Source: CAZRVH01 sp964603635 (GTDB lineage Bacteria > Patescibacteriota > Gracilibacteria > Peribacterales > Peribacteraceae). Taken from it: a stretch of DNA of 64,000 bases. This document shows positions 40,677-49,780 of this stretch, piece by piece. The position numbers and the translations under genes are program-made. Position 1 is the stretch's first letter. The number at the start of each line of letters is the position of its first letter. Location: NCBI GenBank assembly GCA_964603635.1, contig CAZRVH010000001.1, forward strand, positions 152,865 to 216,864, in the 5' to 3' direction. The notes under the pieces were generated by a model. The model did not search any database and was not told the origin of the DNA. It saw only the letters and a list, made by a program, of their open reading frames with translations.

Positions 40677-40862
40677 ATGTCAAAGCGCCCCACCCCCAAA
40701 AAGCGACGCGCAAAGCGCGCTACCCGGCTCCAGCACTCGCACTTCGTCTCCATGGAGGTCAACCGCCTGACGAACCTCCAGCAGTCTCCGTACGCCGTTC
40801 CGGCCGAGCCGAAGAACAAGGCTGACAAGGCGCTCAAGGGCATCACGAGGATTAAGGCTTGA
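40677..40862 (+). CDS. rpmF: small basic protein, probable ribosomal protein bL32
   Basis: The 61-aa product begins with a Lys/Arg-rich stretch KRPTPKKRRAKRATRLQHSH, recalling the PKKRxSxxRxRxRRxH start of bL32. The remainder (FVSMEVNRLTNLQQSPYAVP) lacks the Cys or strand pattern of typical bL32. Position just before nusB and rnc agrees with rpmF, which often sits near rnc. The assignment is tentative. Confidence 0.5.
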   Translation: MSKRPTPKKRRAKRATRLQHSHFVSMEVNRLTNLQQSPYAVPAEPKNKADKALKGITRIKA

Positions 40863-41006
40863 TGAGGATGTAGTTTGTAGGAGGTAGGAAGCGGCTTCCA
40901 TCCTTCTATTTGTATTTGCTTCGCATCCCTCCAGTCGGTACTTTTTCCTTGTCCGAATAGGGGATGTTCCTACTCTCCTACCTTCCTAACTCCTAACTCC
41001 TAGTCC

Positions 41007-41420
41007 ATGGCCCGCCGCCGACACCTCTCGCGTATCGCAGTCATGCAGGCTCTCTTCGAGCGCGAGCAGCACCCGTCCTCCGACATCAGCAAGTCCCTTA
41101 TCCTGAACCAAAACGAACTCGGGGACGTTGATGCCGAGTTTTCGTCGGTCCTCCTGAAAGGAGTTTTGGATAACGAGGAAAGCATCAGGGAACAAATCCA
41201 GACGCACGCGCCCGAATGGACGCTGGACCGCATGGATCCCATTTCACGCTGCGTGCTCCTGGTGGGCGGGTTCGAGCTGCTCTGCGCCAAGGACGCGCCT
41301 CCGGCCGTCGTCATGAACGAGGCCATCGAGATCGCCAAGGAATTCGGAAGCGAGGAAAGCGGCAAGTTCGTGAACGGGGTGTTGAACGCGATTGCAGAGG
41401 GTATCAAAGGAAAGGAGTGA
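41007..41420 (+). CDS. nusB: transcription antitermination factor NusB
   Basis: The 137-aa helical protein begins ARRRHLSRIAVMQALFEREQ and contains SIREQIQTHAPEWTLDRMDPISRCVLLVGGFELL and VVMNEAIEIAKEFGSEESGKFVNGVLNAI (shown in part). These are the NusB signature segments. It binds boxA RNA with NusE (S10). It stands between the L32-like gene and rnc. Confidence 0.93.
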   Translation: MARRRHLSRIAVMQALFEREQHPSSDISKSLILNQNELGDVDAEFSSVLLKGVLDNEESIREQIQTHAPEWTLDRMDPISRCVLLVGGFELLCAKDAPPAVVMNEAIEIAKEFGSEESGKFVNGVLNAIAEGIKGKE

Positions 41421-41440
41421 GTACTTGGTCTCCCATAGAG

Positions 41441-41519
41441 AATCACCAATGATCAATAATCAATGACCAATGGTGGAATTCATTCATTGATGATTTGTTA
41501 TTGTTGATTGATTATTTGC
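41441..41519. repeat. inverted repeat of AATCAATGA-like words
   Basis: Words CAATGATCAATAATCAATGA on the left and TTGATGATTTGTTATTGTTG on the right form an imperfect hairpin between nusB and rnc. It is one of several low-complexity intergenic hairpins in this window. Confidence 0.5.
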
Positions 41520-41560
41520 TATCCCTTGTCTGAAAAAAATCTCTCGGTCATACTCATTCT

Positions 41561-42250
41561 ATGCAGCCTCTCTCCTTCGTTCTCCTGGAAAAATCCATCG
41601 GTTTCCATTTCCGCGACAAGGATCTCCTCGTCCAGTCGTTGACGCACCGCAGCGCCGTGCGCGACAGCAAGAAGAGCGGACACAACGAACGTCTGGAATT
41701 CCTCGGCGACGCCGTATTGGAATTGGCGGCGACGGAGTACCTCTACCATCTTTCGGACAAGCCGGAAGGCGAACTGACCAACTGGAGGTCCGCGCTCGTG
41801 CAGCGCGAGCACCTGGCCGCGGTCGCCCGCGAGATCAAATTGGGCGATTACCTGCAGCTGAGCCGCGGCGAGGAAGCCAGCGGAGGCCGTGACCGGACGT
41901 CGAACCTTGCGAATGCCCTGGAAGCGCTTATCGGAGCCATATTCCTGGATAGGGGATTCGAGGATGCCCAGGCCTTCTGCCACAATTACATCCTGAAAAA
42001 ATTGGAAACGCTGCTCGCGCAGGGAAAGGATCGCGACGAGAAAAGCATCTTCCAGGAGATGGCGCAGGAGAAGCACGGCATCACGCCGCACTACGAGACC
42101 GTGGATGCGGTCGGCCCCGACCACCAGAAGCATTTCACCTGCGCGGTCTTCATCGGCGAGGAAAAAATCGCCGAGGGTACGGGCATGAGCAAGCAGCGCG
42201 CCGAACAGGCCGCCGCGAAGGCGGGTCTGAAGGCAAAGGGGTGGAAGTGA
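41561..42250 (+). CDS. rnc: ribonuclease III
   Basis: The 229-aa product has the RNase III signature NERLEFLGDAVLEL (about 45-58), with a second acidic site in NALEALIGAIFLDRGFEDA. A C-terminal dsRNA-binding domain contains VFIGEEKIAEGTGMSKQRAEQAAAKAGL (in part). It processes rRNA precursors and other dsRNA. CATACT ends 6 nt before the ATG. Confidence 0.96.
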   Translation: MQPLSFVLLEKSIGFHFRDKDLLVQSLTHRSAVRDSKKSGHNERLEFLGDAVLELAATEYLYHLSDKPEGELTNWRSALVQREHLAAVAREIKLGDYLQLSRGEEASGGRDRTSNLANALEALIGAIFLDRGFEDAQAFCHNYILKKLETLLAQGKDRDEKSIFQEMAQEKHGITPHYETVDAVGPDHQKHFTCAVFIGEEKIAEGTGMSKQRAEQAAAKAGLKAKGWK

Positions 42251-42445
42251 TCAGTCTTTCAAACTCCTGGCGACATCCTGCCTTGTGAGGTCGACCTCAC
42301 TGTTTACAAGGAATTCCCTGGCGCTACTCAGATCTGCCCACTCATCATCGGTCAATCGACGCATTGCTAAGGTATCCTTCAGAATAAAAAAACGAGCTTT
42401 TTGCAAGTCTGTATGGCTGGCAGGTCCTTTTTCTTGTATTTCCAT
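42251..42445 (-). CDS. hypothetical protein (64 aa)
   Basis: A short helical protein (TDLQKARFFILKDTLAMRR, DDEWADLSSAREFLVNSE). TACAAT (42452-42457) ends 6 nt before the ATG at 42445, which supports this start over the ATG at 42499. Its stop abuts the rnc stop (convergent). No family is recognised. Confidence 0.5.
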   Translation of the reverse strand: MEIQEKGPASHTDLQKARFFILKDTLAMRRLTDDEWADLSSAREFLVNSEVDLTRQDVARSLKD

Positions 42446-42603
42446 GCGCTGATTGTAATACGTGGGCTTCAAAAGTCCATAAAACATAACAAAGTTCACT
42501 TTTTGTTTATTGTAAAAGCAAATAATTGTATAAAAAATGTATTCAATAATTAATTATGCAATGCCCGATGCATGGAAAAACTTGTCAGAAACTGTTGGAA
42601 ATT

Positions 42604-43923
42604 TCATTCACCAATCGAGACCGTTCGATACTCCTTTAGGTCAATGCAAGTGACGTCATAGTCGCCTCGTTCGCAAGAATATACGGGGTACCGAATGGTT
42701 GTGGGAGACACCCAGGAGATATCGGTGAATGGACCACCAGGGCCACCACTTATCTCGCCCAATGATTCATCTGAGGGAAGACTTGCAACAAGGGTTGCCG
42801 TATCACGTACAAGATCGAGAACGTAGAGCTCGGTCGGGGCATTATCGAACGATGGCTGATCCTTCATCCACGCAAGAAGGGTGCCATCCGGGGAAGGCGT
42901 TCCTTCGCCGTAGAGGAACTGCTCGTTGATGCGCATCTTCGTCATTTTCCGCGTGTCAGCATCGTATTTATACAGCATGCCCCGGAAGTATATTTCCGGT
43001 ACATATCGCTCAATGATAACCACGGAGGGCGATAGACGTGCTAAGAGTTTGTAGCTATCGGGCACACGGTACTCCGAGAATGTGGTCTCAGGGGACACGA
43101 GCGCCCCCACACTCTCAACGAGCACTTCCTGAGCCATGTGCGGTCTTTGGAGGACGATCGCTTTGTCCCCGTAATCGCCTTGCGCCTGTCCCGCATTCGC
43201 AAGCTCGATCACGCCGAAGGAATTTTCTGCCACTCCTGCGATCCCTTCATACGTCTGCGCCGGCAGATCAGTCGTGCGCGAGCGGAGACGCCAGTACATC
43301 TCCGCCATCTCCCCACGGGTGATGAGTTGTTCGAATCTCTGTATCGAAGGGGGAATGGCGCCGCGAAGCGAAAGATATTGCACGTAGGGAACAAACCAGC
43401 TGTCTGAAAAATGGCCTCCTTGGCGCTGCACCTCCGTCAGATTATTCTGTTCCGTGAATCCGGTCGCATTTGCGACGACCTTTGCCGCCTCAACGAAGGA
43501 GATGGATGCCGATGGGCGGAACGTTCCGTCGGGGTATCCATTTAAAAGTCCATGCCAGAATGCGACGCAGACAAATTGTGCGTACCAATCGGTCACACGT
43601 ACATCAAAAAAACGGTCGGACCAGAAGCCAAAATCGGCAGCCCTTTCACACATGGATGCTTTCGAGTCTTCCACTCCTCTTTCTGTTTCCACGGCGCTGG
43701 CAACGATCTTCACGAACTCCGCGCGGTTGATAGTGGCATCGGGACGGAACGTACCGTCGGGATTTCCCTCGACGATGCCCTCGCCGGCCAGGGCTTCGAT
43801 GGCAGCGTAGGAAGGATGATCCGAAGGAACATCCGGGAAGGACCGCTGGGCAAACGCCGAAGAGGGGCTTGCGATACATACGGTAAGGGCTGTATGAACA
43901 AGGATTTTTTTTGTGATTTGCAT
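42604..43923 (-). CDS. secreted S-layer homology (SLH) domain protein
   Basis: The 439-aa product has signal peptide VHTALTVCIASPSSAFAQ and three SLH repeats: FPDVPSDHPSYAAIEALAGE...GNPDGTFRPDATINRAEFVK; VRVTDWYAQFVCVAFWHG...GYPDGTFRPSASISFVEAAK; HFSDSWFVPYVQYLSLRG (in part). A C-terminal TolB/WD-like region with SPDGTLLAWMKDQ and LYVLDLVRDTATLVAS follows. SLH repeats anchor proteins to cell-wall polymers. TAGGAT ends 6 nt before the ATG. Confidence 0.9.
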   Translation of the reverse strand: MQITKKILVHTALTVCIASPSSAFAQRSFPDVPSDHPSYAAIEALAGEGIVEGNPDGTFRPDATINRAEFVKIVASAVETERGVEDSKASMCERAADFGFWSDRFFDVRVTDWYAQFVCVAFWHGLLNGYPDGTFRPSASISFVEAAKVVANATGFTEQNNLTEVQRQGGHFSDSWFVPYVQYLSLRGAIPPSIQRFEQLITRGEMAEMYWRLRSRTTDLPAQTYEGIAGVAENSFGVIELANAGQAQGDYGDKAIVLQRPHMAQEVLVESVGALVSPETTFSEYRVPDSYKLLARLSPSVVIIERYVPEIYFRGMLYKYDADTRKMTKMRINEQFLYGEGTPSPDGTLLAWMKDQPSFDNAPTELYVLDLVRDTATLVASLPSDESLGEISGGPGGPFTDISWVSPTTIRYPVYSCERGDYDVTCIDLKEYRTVSIGE

Positions 43924-44140
43924 GGAAGAATCCTACTACATGGCAATTGAAAAACAAGCGAGTACCTCTATGTTGCTCCCAACCCAAAACATGAGCCTGA
44001 GAAATACACGACGATTGGTACCAGGACTTTACATCAAAAACGCGCCCTTCCGGACGCGTCTTATATACATTGCCTAAATGAATTGTGCCGAACGAGCGCT
44101 ATGCGCGAAGTGGAGGCGCTCTTTGCCGGAAAGATAGCCC

Positions 44141-44171
44141 ATGAAAGAAAACCCGGAGGGTTGTCTTTCAT
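44141..44171 (-). terminator. hairpin after rpsJ
   Basis: ATGAAAGACAACCC pairs with GGGTTTTCTTTCAT with one mismatch and a 3-nt loop, 5 nt after the rpsJ stop. No T run follows, so it may be a 3' stabiliser and not an intrinsic terminator. Confidence 0.5.
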
Positions 44172-44176
44172 GCCTC

Positions 44177-44635
44177 TTACTTCATCTTGATCTCGATATC
44201 CACTCCGCTCGGAAGCGAAAGGGACTGAAGGGATTCCACGGTCTTGAACGTCGTTTCCGTGAGGTCGATGAGGCGGCGGTGCGTGCGCATCTCGAACTGG
44301 TCGCGCGCGTTCTTGTGGACGAACGTCGACTTGTTCACCGTGAACTTGCGGATCTTGGTCGGCAAGGGGATCGGTCCGTGGACGACGGCTCCGCTGCGCT
44401 CGGCCGTGTCGATGATCTTGCCGGCGGCCTCGTCCAACACGCGGTGGTCGAAGGCGCTGAGGCGGATGCGGATACCGGAAACACCCGCGTCGTCTTTTTT
44501 CTTCTTACCCTCTTTAGGCTCGGGAACGTCGGACTTCGCGGCGGCGGCCTTCTTGGCCGGCTTGTCCGCCGTAGCCTTGGCGGAGGCGGGTGCCTTCTTT
44601 TTCATTTCGTCGGTTTTGGTGGTCTTAGCGTTCAT
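44177..44635 (-). CDS. rpsJ: 30S ribosomal protein S10 with N-terminal extension
   Basis: The C-terminal ~100 residues are S10: IRIRLSAFDHRVLDEAAGKI, GPIPLPTKIRKFTVNKSTFV, RDQFEMRTHRRLIDL and SGVDIEIKM. About 50 residues of Lys/Ala-rich extension precede it (KKKAPASAKATADKPAKKAA), making 152 aa against the usual ~102. Starts at 44605 or later would shorten it. It follows tuf on the same strand, but rpsJ is not followed by rplC; the S10 operon is broken here. Confidence 0.94.
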   Translation of the reverse strand: MNAKTTKTDEMKKKAPASAKATADKPAKKAAAAKSDVPEPKEGKKKKDDAGVSGIRIRLSAFDHRVLDEAAGKIIDTAERSGAVVHGPIPLPTKIRKFTVNKSTFVHKNARDQFEMRTHRRLIDLTETTFKTVESLQSLSLPSGVDIEIKMK

Positions 44636-44717
44636 AGAGCCAGGGGGGAAGAAAGAGCGGGGGATAAAAACTCCCCCGTAAGGGCGTAGCATGCTACGCC
44701 CTTACGGGATAAGAGGA

Positions 44718-45899
44718 TTACTTGATGATCTTGGTAACGACACCCGAGCCGACCGTGCGGCCTCCTTCGCGGATAGCGAAGCGGGTACCCTCCTCGAGAG
44801 CCACCGGGGCTCCGAGCTGGACGGAGAACTTCACGTTGTCTCCCGGCATGACCATTTCCACGTTGTCCGGAAGGGTGACTGCTCCCGTCACGTCCGTCGT
44901 GCGGACGTAGAACTGGGGCTTGTATCCCTTGAAGAACGGGGTGTGGCGGCCGCCTTCCTCCTTCGTGAGGATGTACACCTCGGAATCGAATTCCGTGTGC
45001 GGCTTGATGGAGCCCGGCTTGGCAAGAACCTGTCCGCGTTCGATGTCCTCGCGCTCGATACCGCGGAGGAGGAGACCGACGTTATCACCGGCCTGTCCTT
45101 CGTCGAGGAGCTTGTGGAACATTTCGACTCCCGTGACGACCGTCTTGCGGGTTTCCTTGAGACCGACGACTTCGACTTCTTCGTTGATCTTGATCATTCC
45201 CTGTTCGATGCGGCCCGTAGCCACGGTTCCGCGTCCCTTGATGGAGAACACGTCTTCCACGGACATCAGGAACGGCTTGTCGAGCAAGCGCGTCGGATCC
45301 GGGATGTAGCTGTCGAGCGTGTCGAGAAGCTCCTTGAGCTTGCCGATAGCTTCTGCATCACCTTCGACTGCCTTGAGGGCGGAGCCGCGGATAATCGGCG
45401 TCGTAGCGCCCGGGAAGTTGTACTTCGTGAGCAGTTCGCGGACTTCCTCTTCGACGAGGTCGACGAGTTCCGGATCCTTCACCATGTCGATCTTGTTCAA
45501 GAAGACGACGATGTACTTCACGCCGACCTGGCCGGCGAGAAGGATGTGCTCGCGGGTCTGGGGCATCGGGCCGTCGGCTGCGGAGCAAACGAGGATGGCA
45601 CCGTCCATCTGAGCGGCACCCGTGATCATGTTCTTGACGTAGTCAGCGTGACCGGGACAGTCGACGTGAGCGTAGTGGCGCTTGGCCGTCTCGTACTCGA
45701 CGTGAGCCGTGTTGATCGTGATACCGCGCTCGCGCTCTTCGGGAGCCTTGTCGATATCGGCATAACCCTTCTTTTCCCCTTCGGGAGAGAAGTTCATGGA
45801 AAGCGCTGCGGTCAGCGTGGTCTTACCATGGTCGACGTGACCGATGGTGCCCACGTTCACGTGGACTTTGTCGCGGGAAAATTTCTTGGCATCAGCCAT
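44718..45899 (-). CDS. tuf: elongation factor Tu
   Basis: The 393-aa GTPase has GHVDHGKTTLTAAL (G1), RGITINTAHVEYE (G2), DCPGHADYVKNM (G3), NKIDMV (G4) and GSALKA (G5), then domains 2 and 3 with EVYILTKEEGGRHTPFF and QFYVRTTDVTG. It delivers aminoacyl-tRNA to the ribosome. It is located upstream of rpsJ with an 82-nt gap, as in str operons. Confidence 0.98.
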   Translation of the reverse strand: MADAKKFSRDKVHVNVGTIGHVDHGKTTLTAALSMNFSPEGEKKGYADIDKAPEERERGITINTAHVEYETAKRHYAHVDCPGHADYVKNMITGAAQMDGAILVCSAADGPMPQTREHILLAGQVGVKYIVVFLNKIDMVKDPELVDLVEEEVRELLTKYNFPGATTPIIRGSALKAVEGDAEAIGKLKELLDTLDSYIPDPTRLLDKPFLMSVEDVFSIKGRGTVATGRIEQGMIKINEEVEVVGLKETRKTVVTGVEMFHKLLDEGQAGDNVGLLLRGIEREDIERGQVLAKPGSIKPHTEFDSEVYILTKEEGGRHTPFFKGYKPQFYVRTTDVTGAVTLPDNVEMVMPGDNVKFSVQLGAPVALEEGTRFAIREGGRTVGSGVVTKIIK

Positions 45900-46028
45900 A
45901 AATCGGGGGGTAAAAAAAGGTTAAAAATGCGTAGATATCAGGGTATCCCCTGAAAGCTGGCCCAGTTTAGGGAATTCGGCAAGGCAGGTCAACAGGAGAT
46001 TTTTAGGGAAAGGATGTGTTTGGTCATT

Positions 46029-46676
46029 TTAATTCACTGTAAGAGAGTTTTTCGCCCAATGCGCCGCAATGTTGCCCCCGTCATTTTTTTGTTCTTCCAT
46101 AAGAATCCCTATAAGTGTCCTCACGGTGTAAGCAGTCTCCTGCAGAACGTCCAGCTGCATAAGGAGTCGTTCCCTTTTTTCAGGCGATGAGGATGTGTTT
46201 TTGCGCAACAGAAATTTGTGCTCCGAAACATGCGCCTCGAATACGGGCAAGCTTGCGGTTTGCCTCGATTCATTTCCTCGTCGATAGTGCAGGCTTGGCT
46301 GATGCATGGCGTATCCCAAAAGATTCGCTATTTTCTCGGTAATTTTTCCCTCCGCGGCAATGTCTAGATTCACATTTTGAAGTGCGTCCAAGGCCTCTGA
46401 GGCCTTGTCTGCGAATACGTTTCGGTCCGGCTCCAACATGTGTGCGAGGGGATTCTCGCGGACTCCATGAATGATCGCGCGAACGACGGTTCCAAAATGC
46501 AGCGAAGCCGCTTCAACCCTTTTTTGCCAAGCATCCAAAGTTTCCCAGTTTCCATCCGTGAGAGCTGTTCCAAATACATGCGAAAGCAGTTCTCTTTTGG
46601 GACTCGGGATGATTTTGTCCGCAGGCGGGACATTGTCGCCTGCATTCAGCCATATATCAGTCAGTTGCATGTCCAT
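46029..46676 (-). CDS. hypothetical protein (215 aa)
   Basis: A mostly helical soluble protein (DAWQKRVEAASLHFGTVVRAI, KASEALDALQNVNLDIAAEG, KRERLLMQLDVLQETAYTVRTLIG). No motif or family is recognised. An alternative start at 46706 adds 10 residues. It is divergent from mutY with 88 nt between starts. Confidence 0.6.
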   Translation of the reverse strand: MDMQLTDIWLNAGDNVPPADKIIPSPKRELLSHVFGTALTDGNWETLDAWQKRVEAASLHFGTVVRAIIHGVRENPLAHMLEPDRNVFADKASEALDALQNVNLDIAAEGKITEKIANLLGYAMHQPSLHYRRGNESRQTASLPVFEAHVSEHKFLLRKNTSSSPEKRERLLMQLDVLQETAYTVRTLIGILMEEQKNDGGNIAAHWAKNSLTVN

Positions 46677-46764
46677 AGTAGGGAAGGGGGGAGGGTAGTT
46701 GATCATAACAGATTTTTATCCGAACAACATCGCCTGGGTGGTCGCGTTGCCTTAGTATGTGCTT

Positions 46765-47757
46765 GTGAATAAAGAGAGTCACATCGAGGGCTTTGCGCGT
46801 GAAATATGGGCTTGGTATGCCCGCCATAAACGCGTGCTGCCCTGGCGCGATCTCCTTATTAAGGATGATACCCAGCGGGCGTACATGGTGTTGGTGTCCG
46901 AAATCATGCTCCAGCAAACGCAGGTTTCGCGGGTGATCATCATCTTCCGACAATTTCTCGATCGCTTCCCGACGCTGAAAGATTTGGCACAGGCCGGTAA
47001 TAAGGAGGTGATTCTTGCCTGGAGGGGTATGGGATACAACAGCAGGGCCCTTCGGTTGCGCGAAGCCGCCAAGATCATTCAAGGGCAATACGGCGGAGTC
47101 TTTCCGAAAGAAATGGACGAGCTGCTCGCCATCAAAGGAATAGGGCCGTATACGGCGGCAGCCGTGCGCAACTTTGCGTTCAATATCCCGACTCCCTGCA
47201 TCGATACCAATATCCGGCGTATTCTGCACCGTTCCTTTATAGGCCCGGAGAACAGTGATGGAACGTGGCCCGTGGGGGATAAGGAATTGTTGAGATTGGC
47301 GGAGGAGCTGTTGAAGGTTGCGATCGAAGGGAAAAGGGAAATGGGAAAAGGGAGAAAGGGAATTCGCCATACAGCCGCTGAGTGGCACGCGGCCCTGATG
47401 GATTTCGGTTCCATCGTTTGCACGAAGACGAATCCGAAGTGGGATGTCTGTCCGCTGACCGCGAACGGGCTCATGAAAGCGGCGTACAAAGTCCCGGCGC
47501 TCGATAAAAAAAGGGCGAAGAAAGCCGAGCCCGGACGTACCGAGGGGTCGAAGTTTGTACCCAATCGCATCTTCCGGGGGCGCATCGTCGACGCGCTGCG
47601 CGATGCGGACAAGGGATTGTCTCTTATGCAAATCGGACCCGAGATATGCAATGACTGGTCTGACGAGCATGGTACTTGGCTCCGGGGATTGCTCGAAAAG
47701 TTACAGAAGGATGATCTGATCCGGCTGCGGAAAGGAAAATACATTCTGCATTCATGA
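46765..47757 (+). CDS. mutY: A/G-specific adenine glycosylase, Fe-S ligands partly lost
   Basis: The 330-aa HhH-GPD glycosylase has LPWRDLLIKDDT, SEIMLQQTQV with catalytic Glu, hairpin-helix-hairpin LLAIKGIGPYTAAAV and catalytic Asp in CIDTNIRR. The cluster loop should read C-X6-C-X2-C-X5-C but is CTKTNPKWDVCPLTANG, with Trp and Gly at the second and fourth positions. A low-complexity insert (EGKREMGKGRKGIR) precedes it, encoded by GGGAAA words. The start is GTG at 46765 (TAGTAT 6 nt upstream) or GTG at 46759. The C-terminal MutT-like domain is reduced or replaced by a winged-helix-like tail. Confidence 0.9.
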   Translation: MNKESHIEGFAREIWAWYARHKRVLPWRDLLIKDDTQRAYMVLVSEIMLQQTQVSRVIIIFRQFLDRFPTLKDLAQAGNKEVILAWRGMGYNSRALRLREAAKIIQGQYGGVFPKEMDELLAIKGIGPYTAAAVRNFAFNIPTPCIDTNIRRILHRSFIGPENSDGTWPVGDKELLRLAEELLKVAIEGKREMGKGRKGIRHTAAEWHAALMDFGSIVCTKTNPKWDVCPLTANGLMKAAYKVPALDKKRAKKAEPGRTEGSKFVPNRIFRGRIVDALRDADKGLSLMQIGPEICNDWSDEHGTWLRGLLEKLQKDDLIRLRKGKYILHS

Positions 47758-47809
47758 CAAAATCCGTAGCGAAGATTCATGAATCTTCGCTACGGGAAAG
47801 GAGCATGCA

Positions 47810-49366
47810 TTATTTCGCCGTCTCTTCCACGCGGCGCTCGCGGATGACGTTCACGCGGATGACGCCCGGGTAGGTGAGTTCGTTTTCGATCTTCTTGGCG
47901 ATATCCTTGGCGAGCCTCTGCTGGCCCAGGTCGTCCACGCGATCGGTATCGACGTACACGCGGATCTCGCGTCCTGCCGAGATGGCGAAGGCACGCTGGA
48001 CACCGTCGAAGGTCTTGGCCGCGTCCTCGAGTTCGCGCAGGCGCTTGAAGTAGTCCTCCACGGATTCGCGTCGGGCACCGGGGCGCGCGCCGGAGATGGC
48101 GTCCACGGCCGCGACGACGAACGCCTCGGGCGAGGCCATCGGGATGTCTTCGTGATGGGCTGCCACGCAGTGGATCACTTCGGGGCGGATCTTGAAGCGC
48201 TTGCAGATCTCCACGCCGATCTCCACGTGCGTTCCGGCCACTTCGTGGTCCAGGGCCTTTCCGATGTCATGCAGGAGGCATCCTTCCACCACGATGCGCG
48301 GATCCGCGCCGATTTCCTCGGCAAGCATGCGTCCGATATTTGCCATTTCCACGCTGTGCTTCAGCACGTTCTGTCCGTAGCTGGTGCGGAAACGCAGGCG
48401 TCCGATAATCTTCAGCAGGTCCTGGGAGTACCCCGTGATGCCCAGTTCCTCGACGGCCCGCTTGCCGAATTCCAACATCATCTTGCCCACCTGTTCCTTC
48501 ATCTTGCCGACGATTTCCTCGATGCGTGCCGGCTGGATGCGTCCGTCCTGCACCAGCTTCTCCATGGAGAGCTTGGCGACGTAACGGCGGGCGAGGTCGT
48601 AGCCCGAGATGACGATGACGCCCGGGGTGTCGTCGATGATGACGTCGACGCCCGTGGCGGATTCGAACGCGTTGATGTTGCGGCCTTCCTTTCCGATGAT
48701 CTTACCCTTCACGTCATCGGACGGCAGCTGCACGACGGTCGCCGTGGATTCCGTCGCCGTCTCCGAGGCGTAGCGCTGCATCGCCTGGGACATGAGGTCC
48801 TTGGCGCGCTCTTCGGCCTCTTCTTCAGCCTTTTCCTTCATGGCCTTTACGTGGGTTGCGAAGTAGTCGGAGAACTCCTCTTCGAGTTCTTTCTTCAGTT
48901 CTTCCTTCGCATCCGCTACGGAAAGCTTGGAAACTTTTTCCAACGCCTCGCGATGCTGGGACTGCGCGTCCTTGAGTTCGGACTTCAACGATTCCATTTC
49001 CGTCTCGGTCTTCTTCAGGTTTTCACGCTGGCGCTCCACTTCCTTTACCTTCTCATCCAGGATCTTTTCCTTCTCCTCCACGCGGGCCTGCTCTTTTTGA
49101 AGCCTGGTCTCGATTTCATTCGCGTTCAAACGGGCATCCGCGAGGATTTCCTTGGCGGTGGCCTTTGCCTCGGCCTCGGCTGCCTTCACTTGGGCCTTGG
49201 CTTCGGTGAGTTCGATATGCGCGCGCTGAAGATCCTGCTTCTGCTTATCGATCTCCGTCTGGAGGCCGCGGCTGATGGACTTTCCTTTAGAGAAGACGGT
49301 CCAACCGATGATCAGACCCAAGGCCGCTCCGACGAGCAGGCCTGTGAATAGTGTTGTTTGTTCCAT
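47810..49366 (-). CDS. rny: ribonuclease Y
   Basis: The 518-aa protein has an N-terminal membrane anchor (LFTGLLVGAALGLIIGWTVF) and a long coiled coil (about 30-200). A KH domain follows (VVQLPSDDVKGKIIGKEGRNINAFE), then an HD domain with GCLLHDIGKALDHE and VHCVAAHHEDI. It is the membrane-bound endonuclease starting mRNA decay. The start at 49366 is preferred; 49399 adds residues before the anchor. TATACT about 180 nt upstream may be its promoter. Confidence 0.95.
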   Translation of the reverse strand: MEQTTLFTGLLVGAALGLIIGWTVFSKGKSISRGLQTEIDKQKQDLQRAHIELTEAKAQVKAAEAEAKATAKEILADARLNANEIETRLQKEQARVEEKEKILDEKVKEVERQRENLKKTETEMESLKSELKDAQSQHREALEKVSKLSVADAKEELKKELEEEFSDYFATHVKAMKEKAEEEAEERAKDLMSQAMQRYASETATESTATVVQLPSDDVKGKIIGKEGRNINAFESATGVDVIIDDTPGVIVISGYDLARRYVAKLSMEKLVQDGRIQPARIEEIVGKMKEQVGKMMLEFGKRAVEELGITGYSQDLLKIIGRLRFRTSYGQNVLKHSVEMANIGRMLAEEIGADPRIVVEGCLLHDIGKALDHEVAGTHVEIGVEICKRFKIRPEVIHCVAAHHEDIPMASPEAFVVAAVDAISGARPGARRESVEDYFKRLRELEDAAKTFDGVQRAFAISAGREIRVYVDTDRVDDLGQQRLAKDIAKKIENELTYPGVIRVNVIRERRVEETAK

Positions 49367-49508
49367 GATGGGAAGAGGAAGGAGTGACAAAAGAAACACT
49401 CCTACGACGGGATGGCAAAGGGACGGACTGCAACTTCACGCGTAGCGCAGCGGGCACAAGGAGTGCCGCGAAGAGCGCGATGCATGCGATGGTAAGGAGA
49501 AGGTGCAT
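49287..49508 (-). CDS. possible small membrane peptide overlapping rny start
   Basis: The frame from 49508 begins MHLLLTIACIALFAALLVPA, a good membrane helix, but then overlaps rny by 80 nt with basic low-complexity sequence. It is a weak candidate. Otherwise 49367-49780 (414 bases) shows only a -10-like TATACT on the minus strand (near 49550) and no other gene. Confidence 0.25.
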   Translation of the reverse strand: MHLLLTIACIALFAALLVPAALRVKLQSVPLPSRRRSVSFVTPSSSHHGTNNTIHRPARRSGLGSDHRLDRLL

Positions 49509-49780
49509 GATGGGGAGAGGGAATCCGCCTCCGACATGTCGTAGAGTGCAATGAGTATACCTTTGAAGCAGGCAAAATCGAGTATCTTTTTTTCCTTTTA
49601 AAGTAGGGCTGAAATCGAATCGATGCCCTAACTTGGATTGCCTGATTGCTTGCCTTGTTCTCCAATCAGCTGGAACCGGGAAAAGCCCTAGAAATGCCCC
49701 CAGTATGTCTTTCACACTCAGTAAAGAACACGCAGCCCCTACATGCCCTTCAGCGTGTCCGCTTTGATAGTGCCATGCAC

